Shown: positions 58,684-64,000 of the stretch, piece after piece | How the letters are laid out: each line of letters starts with the position of its first letter | Position numbering within the stretch: the stretch's first letter is position 1 | Source: Zychaea mexicana | Taxonomy: Eukaryota; Mucoromycota; Mucoromycetes; Mucorales; Lichtheimiaceae | Reading direction: 5' to 3' | Assembly (NCBI RefSeq): GCF_025766255.1 | Contig: NW_026516682.1 | Location: 310,001-374,000 of the forward strand | DNA length: 64,000 bases | Made by a program: the position numbers and the translations under genes | Notes under the pieces: model-generated | Databases searched by the model: none | Told to the model about the DNA's origin: nothing | What the model saw: only the letters and a program-made list of their open reading frames with translations

Positions 58684-59856
58684 ATGGACCATTCCGTTCG
58701 TACAAGTGGCACTGTTTTAGCTGCACTTTTGCATCAATGCGCAAACTCTGAAACCGATGTAGTACTGTGTCTGGTTATTCTGTTTTATTTTCGGGTTAAA
58801 CTATTGGGGGGAAACTAGTTGACTAAAATAGCTCTAACCCTATGGACCTGTTTCATTTAGGAAGGGTTCCTGATGGGAATGACAGCAACTCGAACCGTTG
58901 GAGCGATCGACGATGCTTCTGATCAAACGAGTGACACTGCACAGCGGTTGACTAGTGAGTGACTGACTGTTCTTGCTTAGTAGTAATAAAAAGAAAAAGA
59001 CAAAGTTACGAGCCTAGGACTAAAACATAGTGTTACTGCTATTTCTGCTACTACTGGCAAAAAAAAAAAAGTTATCGACGGCCACAGCGCAATCCGAGCG
59101 CGGTTTTACAATGCTCAGGGCCAGATCGACGTCGAAAGTCTGTACAACCAACTCGGTGACAGAAAGAACAACGTGATAGGATACTTTCGATTTCGTCGAC
59201 AATCGGCATTAATGTTATCAGTTCGAGAAGAAGCGTTACTGCAGAATCTCGGCGCAGTATTGCCGCAATTCCGTGGCATGGCAATTTTAACGGCGTCCCT
59301 GCTTGAAGAAAACGACGCGTCCACACATGCACATGACATTGCCTTTTGGGATGCTGAAAGGTGGACATCTCGTTGTTTCCTATCTTTAGCTCTCGCATTC
59401 AAAGTGAAACCTGTAAATTGACAGAAACTGTTGTCGCATTTAGATACAACAGGGTACCGATCGATATCGTCAACATGACTGAAAGCACACTCGCCTATCA
59501 GCAATTCGTCCCATCAACAACGTAAGTAAAAAGTTAGCATGGCAAGCGCAAATCTATTCTAAAAATTCATCTCAAATGTACAGATTGACAAGTCCTCAGA
59601 TATTAACGGGCATTGACCCAAAGAACATCATCAGCCAATACGACAGCGTATATCACAAAGCAATGGATGCTTTAAATGTAAGATATGGAAAAAGAGGAGC
59701 ACTTGTAATGGTAATATTGAAACTTTGTATGTTGCCTGTAAATAGACCGCAACGCAAACAGTTATTCAAAAAGAACAAGAGTTACAAGCATTGATGGACG
59801 AATTAGAACGGGCTAAACAAGGTTCTAGTATCCAAGGATCACCATCCGTGCAGTAG
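58684..59856 (+). CDS. Abraxas/FAM175-like BRISC-type subunit
   Basis: Six exons (58684-58761, 58861-58954, 59072-59360, 59444-59521, 59584-59677, 59746-59856) give about 247 residues. The N-terminal MPN-like domain lacks the JAMM zinc ligands. It reads SGTVLAALLHQCANSETD then EGFLMGMTATRTVG, HSAIRARFYNAQG and NVIGYFRFRRQSALMLSVRE, the pattern of Abraxas and Abro1. A C-terminal coiled coil (TVIQKEQELQALMDELERA) should pair with BRCC36. Known role: inactive scaffold activating the K63-specific deubiquitinase BRCC36. No C-terminal SPxF phospho-motif is seen, so it resembles the cytoplasmic BRISC form more than the BRCA1-A form. The acceptor of exon 3 lies after a 12-A run and is the weakest join. 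Confidence 0.8.
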
Positions 59857-60080
59857 AAATAATAATCCAGTATTCTATTATGTGTCGATACCAACAAACC
59901 ACTTGCGAGTAATATGTAAATAAACATTCATGCCAATACAATCATACAAAGTGTCAAATAGTGCTTCGTGTCACACTCTAATGTCCTTGATTTTGCGATA
60001 CACTATGTAAGGCTATCTGAATGGCACGAGCATAGTGGCAGGTTTTGAAGATGACGGGAGACATGGTTTATTTGCTTTCT

Positions 60081-60872
60081 TCATGTGCTATGTAACAAAA
60101 CATACTCTCGGGTGCTTTGGCCAAACCGGAGCACATCCTTCATCCGCATTTCGACAAACCGAGTGGCTGGTATCTGGTCACCGTTTAAAAACGTGCCATT
60201 GGTCGACTCAAGATCAATGATAAACGGTTTGACGACTTGTGTGTTTGTCTCTGGATCAGGAACGAGTCGAAACTGGAGCACTGCGTGTTGTTTTGAGCAC
60301 GATGGATGATCTACTGGAATATCTGCCACAACACGATCACGTCCAAAAAGAAACGCGCTTTGCCGATGAATGTGCAACAAGTCAATCTGTTGATCACCCT
60401 TAAAAACGTACAATCGCCATTTAGTCTTGGGTTTGGCTGCTTCGGCTGGTTCGTTGTACTTGAGTTCGACGCCCTTGACGGTATTCGTCTCTGCTGCTAG
60501 TTTGCCTGATAAGCCAAAATTAGGCTCTTCGCTCTCGACAGGTGGAGGCGTTTTGGGCCGTTCGCGATCTTCTGCACGGCCCCACTCATAGCGTTTGTTC
60601 CGGTCGTCTCTTCCTCGTCCGCGTCCGCGTCCTCTTCCTCCTGCTTGATTACGTCGTTGTTGTCGTTCTGGTGATGGTGGTGAATGTGAACGTCGCGATC
60701 GAGAGGGTGGCGGAGAGCGTGAAGTCCGTCGGCGTCGCGGTGGTGAATTTGAACGAGAGGATGGTCGACGACGACGAGCGGGTGATCTTGAGCGAGAGGA
60801 TGGTCGACGACGGGGAGGTGAACGTGAGCGATGATGTGATGGCGATCGTGATCGATTTCTGTCTGAGGGCAT
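60081..60872 (-). CDS. PML1: SNIP1/Pml1, FHA-domain subunit of the RES splicing complex
   Basis: Intronless, 263 residues. Residues 1-75 are an Arg/Ser-rich domain, followed by a GR-repeat (80-88). The FHA domain covers about 150-260 with the expected phosphothreonine-binding residues: GR at 177-178, S191-K194-H196 (SCSKQH) and STNGT at 223-227. The element between (LSGKLAAETNTVKGV) matches the conserved SNIP1 helix. Known role: with Bud13 and Snu17 it forms the RES complex that aids the first splicing step and nuclear pre-mRNA retention. The stop is 224 bp from the convergent Abraxas-like gene. Confidence 0.92.
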   Translation of the reverse strand: MPSDRNRSRSPSHHRSRSPPRRRPSSRSRSPARRRRPSSRSNSPPRRRRTSRSPPPSRSRRSHSPPSPERQQRRNQAGGRGRGRGRGRDDRNKRYEWGRAEDRERPKTPPPVESEEPNFGLSGKLAAETNTVKGVELKYNEPAEAAKPKTKWRLYVFKGDQQIDLLHIHRQSAFLFGRDRVVADIPVDHPSCSKQHAVLQFRLVPDPETNTQVVKPFIIDLESTNGTFLNGDQIPATRFVEMRMKDVLRFGQSTREYVLLHST

Positions 60873-61001
60873 TCTAAGATTAATAAGACGTGAAAGCGAG
60901 AGAGAGGAAAAAGCCCGCTGGGCTGCATTTTTTTCGAGTTCCCTTTATAAAAAAAGAGGTGACTGTGCTGGGAACACTCTCGACACACTGACAGAGAAAG
61001 A
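60873..61001. promoter_or_regulatory. Divergent promoter of PML1 and PPIL1-like genes
   Basis: A 129-bp gap separates the two ATGs. It contains a TTTATAAAA-like element at about 60941-60950, placed about 55 bp before the cyclophilin start. Both flanking genes encode spliceosome-associated proteins, so coordinated transcription is plausible. Confidence 0.6.
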
Positions 61002-62070
61002 ATGAGTGAAGGAAACACGGTGATCTTGGAGACCTCAATGGGGGCGATCCATATCGAGCTTTATACTAAGCATGCCCCAAAGTACGTTTATAATATCATA
61101 TTGCCAAGAACTCCTCCTTTAGTAATGTCTGACACTTAACGCGTTTGAGAACTTTTTTGCGATTAGAACTTGCAAGAACTTTTATGAACTCGTAAGTGAA
61201 TCAATACTCTTCGATCAGATTCGTGCAAAAGGCTCACTGGGATTAACAGGCTCGACGAGGTTACTATGACGGCATCAGCGTAAGTTTTTAAAGAGATCCT
61301 GCACAGCGTTAGTACGGTGTTGTCGATATGTTACTCAAATAAGCTTTACACTATTGCACTGGTATAGTTTCACCGTATCATCGAGGCAAGTCGCAATAAA
61401 GGCATTTATTTGCACACACTTGGACATATTTAAAGCTAACATGTCAATTCTTTTATATAGAACTTTATGATTCAAGGCAAGCAAAAAAAATTGAAAGAGG
61501 TGGATTTTAGATAAGACGAAGGATGGGTTACTAAACGGATCGGTTTAGGTGGTGATCCTACGGGCACTGGTCGAGGCGGCTCGTCGATCTATGGAGACAA
61601 GTTTGAGGATGAGATTCATTCTGACCTGAAGCATACAGGTGCTGGCATCCTCAGTATGGCTAATTCCGGACCAAACACGAATGGCTCACAGGTAATACGA
61701 TTGTTCGCTTTTTGCCATGGGAACCGCTATATTCATTGTGTGTTGTATTTGTAGTTTTTTATCACTTTGGCACCAACGCCTTGGCTCGATGGTAATGACG
61801 AAACTGTTTAATCACCTCTGCCGCTTATGCGCTTTATGAACTCAACAAAATGCCCACTTGACGCAAATGTATAGGAAAACATGCGATTTTCGGTCGGGTG
61901 AGCGATGGCATGAATGTGGTAAAGAGAATGGGATTAGTGCCAACGGATAGTACAGACAGGTAAAAGCATGGATTTAGACAGAGTCAAATTGGGAAAGAAT
62001 AATCTAACTTCAACTGTGGATACATAGACCCAAGGATTCTGTTCGCATCAACAAGGCTCGTGTGGAATAG
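61002..62070 (+). CDS. Spliceosomal cyclophilin, PPIL1-like
   Basis: Nine exons (61002-61081, 61167-61191, 61250-61279, 61368-61385, 61461-61476, 61549-61691, 61755-61791, 61875-61959, 62028-62070) give 158 residues, the size of PPIL1. Active-site landmarks are present: [19 protein letters not shown] (catalytic Arg and Gln), [18 protein letters not shown], the Trp in TPWLDGKHAIFG, and GMNVVKRMG. Two consecutive introns begin with GC instead of GT (GCAAGT at 61386, GCAAGC at 61477); no GT alternative keeps the conserved frame. Exons of 16-30 nt are notable. Known role: peptidyl-prolyl isomerase of the activated spliceosome, binding the SKIP/Prp45 protein. Confidence 0.92.
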
Positions 62071-62354
62071 ACACAATAGATACAATGAACAAGAAGAAGA
62101 AGAAGATGATGATGGATATTAATAAAGAGGTGTTGTTGCATTGTGATGTTTTTGTACGTTTTCTCCCTTTTGAAAAGAAAGCTCAGTTTGAGATTTCATA
62201 GGTGAGTAGAATAATGGAATAGCATTCTGTAAAACCACCGGCGACTCGAATTCCGCCTCTTTTTTTCAAAAGAAAAAAAAAGTGCTACCCGCTACTGACT
62301 GTTGCCGTGCGCTGAAGAGTGTGAGCGAGCGAGCTCTTTTTGTCCCTTGTCGCT

Positions 62355-63980
62355 ATGTCCAAAGAGATCAAATCACTGGTTACCATTTCCCAAGAAACGT
62401 TGTCCCGACATCTCGATGGTAATTCCTGGTACATGCTTTATTATAGCAACTCTTCATCTCACCAGCAGTGATCTATAGGTCTCGACGACGTTGGGAGCAC
62501 CCCATATTCCCTCCTGTACCCAGCGTTACGCAAAGCGACACCCAGACAATTGCTGTGCATAGAGAAAGCGAACCCCGTAAGTTTCTTTTTTACCTGCACG
62601 AGTACTTTATCCATTTCTGTTTTGCACACAACACAGAGCTAACTCTCGGTTTTTTTTTTCATATTCTTAATCATGTCACTATAGCATCTAGTATCAGAAT
62701 CTAATGGTAAATAAGAAAAAAGACTATGGAGTGCAACGAGAAAACTCACAGGGCCTATTTTTTCTTTAGAGTTATGGCTCGATCATTGCTTGTCATACAT
62801 GGACATTCGTGAAGCATATCAGCAAGGAGAGCACCGCGATCCAACAAAGTGGCGAAAGACATACATGGTACCCAACTTTCCTTCTCTTTCTTTCATTTGA
62901 TACACACTGGTAACAACATCAGCACTGACGACGTTACCGTATATACTTTGGACACGCTGTGATAGCAACGGTTCAAAGAAAACGAACGGAAGCGGGAAAT
63001 GATCAGTGCAAAAGTTAAAAAGCGATATGCAAAGATTCAAGATGAAAAGGCTGCTCGATCCATCAAAGTCCTGAGCGGCCATGTCCCTACACACGGTCGT
63101 GGAAGTGCCACTTACGATTCAGCCAGTAAGTAAACTCCTGCTTTCTTTTATTGAATGAGACTATCTGCTACCACTACTTACCGACGATGACCTGAAATGG
63201 CGTGTATGCATACGCTCAAAACAGGGCGTAGTCAGACGAGCCGATTATTCCAAGAGACCCGCAAAGCTGCTGACCGGACGTAAGCAATATAACATTGCAA
63301 ATAATAAGTTTTGCTCAGTTTATTTAACATTGTGTTCTGCACATATATGATTAGACACGCCATGTACAGACAGCCACAAAAGCATCCAATGCGCACACAA
63401 TCAACGACTCCAGCTTCTTCCTCCTCATCACCCACACCTTCTATTGTCCAAGTATCCACACCATCTTCGTCATTATCACAAGCATATCACAATCTATGGC
63501 AACAGCACAACAGACCTCCACCTCGGCAGGCGTCTTATCCACCGCTTGTGCCACCACCACATCGCCTCCAGCAACAACAACAGCCCCTCAGGCCGCCTGA
63601 AAAGAAGCCGCTCGATCCAATTTCAAAGGTAAAGAAATCAGCCAGCAAGCAAGCGCGAGCGTATCTGCATACCAACCCGCTGATGTTAATCGTGTTATGC
63701 AGTCTGTTTCATCCAACATACCTAAACGACGACGACGGACAATGGAAGAACCGACATCAAGCCCAAGATCAACGATCTCCACTACTCCCAGTTCATCAAC
63801 ATCACCTTCTCCACAAAGGCCTTCCTCGACCACGTCAAAAAAGCCTGCAGCACTAGTGAATTACGATATCTTCAAACAGGTAAATAGAGAATTTTTTTGT
63901 TGTTTCTTTTTTTTTCATTTGTTGACGACTGACAAAGCGTAATGGCCTCTTTTTCTTTCGTGTGTGTGTAGTTGTCATAA
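62355..63980 (+). CDS. Elongin A (RNA polymerase II elongation / ubiquitin ligase subunit)
   Basis: Eight exons (62355-62418, 62479-62576, 62772-62867, 62966-63125, 63225-63279, 63355-63628, 63703-63879, 63972-63980) give about 310 residues. The Elongin A signature is clear: GLDDVGSTPYSLLYPALRK, QLLCIEKANP, LWLDHCLSYMD, and WRKTYMQRFKENERKR, which together form the BC-box/F-box-like helices that bind Elongin B-C, then a basic helix. The C-terminal half is Ser/Pro/Gln-rich and basic (PKRRRRTMEE). The last exon holds only two codons before TAA. Known role: stimulates transcript elongation and helps ubiquitinate stalled RNA polymerase II. The gene lies 284 bp downstream of the cyclophilin on the same strand. 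Confidence 0.87.
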
Positions 63981-64000
63981 CCAAATGTAAATTATATATT

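Noticed and set aside
61386..61391. Sequencing error instead of GC donor in the cyclophilin
   Set aside because: Possible for one site, but two neighbouring GC donors with otherwise perfect consensus (GCAAGT, GCAAGC) are more simply real.

Overview
The window looks like nuclear DNA of an early-diverging filamentous fungus, most likely Mucoromycota (Mucorales-like). Genes are split by many short introns (about 35-130 bp) with GTAAGT-type donors, and simple-sequence repeats are dense. The gene set (Ctf4/Mcl1, Elongin A, an Abraxas-type BRISC subunit, SNIP1/Pml1, a PPIL1 cyclophilin, an MEF2/Rlm1 MADS factor, a Fanzor protein) is richer than in yeasts. Taxonomy is inference. Exon joins were made by hand from splice sites and phase; every housekeeping model below keeps frame from start to stop.

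Layout. 1-10.5 kb: a tandem double Zn2Cys6 transcription factor (-), an 11-exon Mcl1/Ctf4/WDHD1 replisome adaptor (-) and a secreted Ala/Val-rich protein (-). 10.5-17.2 kb: AT-rich, no convincing gene. 17.2-21.3 kb: small mitochondrial RRM-like protein (+), Qb-SNARE Vti1 (-), cytochrome P450 (-). 21.3-25.2 kb: broken gene fragments. 25.2-28.7 kb: SpoU-family (MRM3-like) RNA 2'-O-methyltransferase (+) and MADS-box factor (+). 29.5-53.5 kb: a large accessory region rich in nucleases and repeats. 53.8-64 kb: compact housekeeping block with glycerol-3-phosphate acyltransferase (-), Svp26/TEX261 (-), Abraxas-like (+), SNIP1/Pml1 (-), PPIL1-like cyclophilin (+) and Elongin A (+).

The accessory region is the most interesting part. 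Its centrepiece (30.15-35.32 kb, -) appears to be one nine-exon gene fusing an N-terminal XPG/FEN1-type flap nuclease to a C-terminal Fanzor (eukaryotic TnpB-like, RuvC plus zinc ribbon) nuclease. It is broken only by four one-base losses, each of which can be placed in a short A or T run. Next come a decayed gene with a DUF6729-like region, a DEDDy 3'-5' exonuclease and a conserved transposon-type C-terminal part (37.3-41.8 kb, -), and an RNase H-fold-like gene (+). Then follow a 771-bp direct duplication enclosing two minisatellites, several small HTH or AT-hook proteins, a 1.1-kb palindrome built of tandem repeats, and an RTC4-like fragment. I infer one or more nuclease-carrying mobile elements in partial decay.

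Two head-to-head pairs in the housekeeping block share very short intergenic regions: SVP26/Abraxas (164 bp) and SNIP1/PPIL1 (129 bp, both spliceosome-linked).
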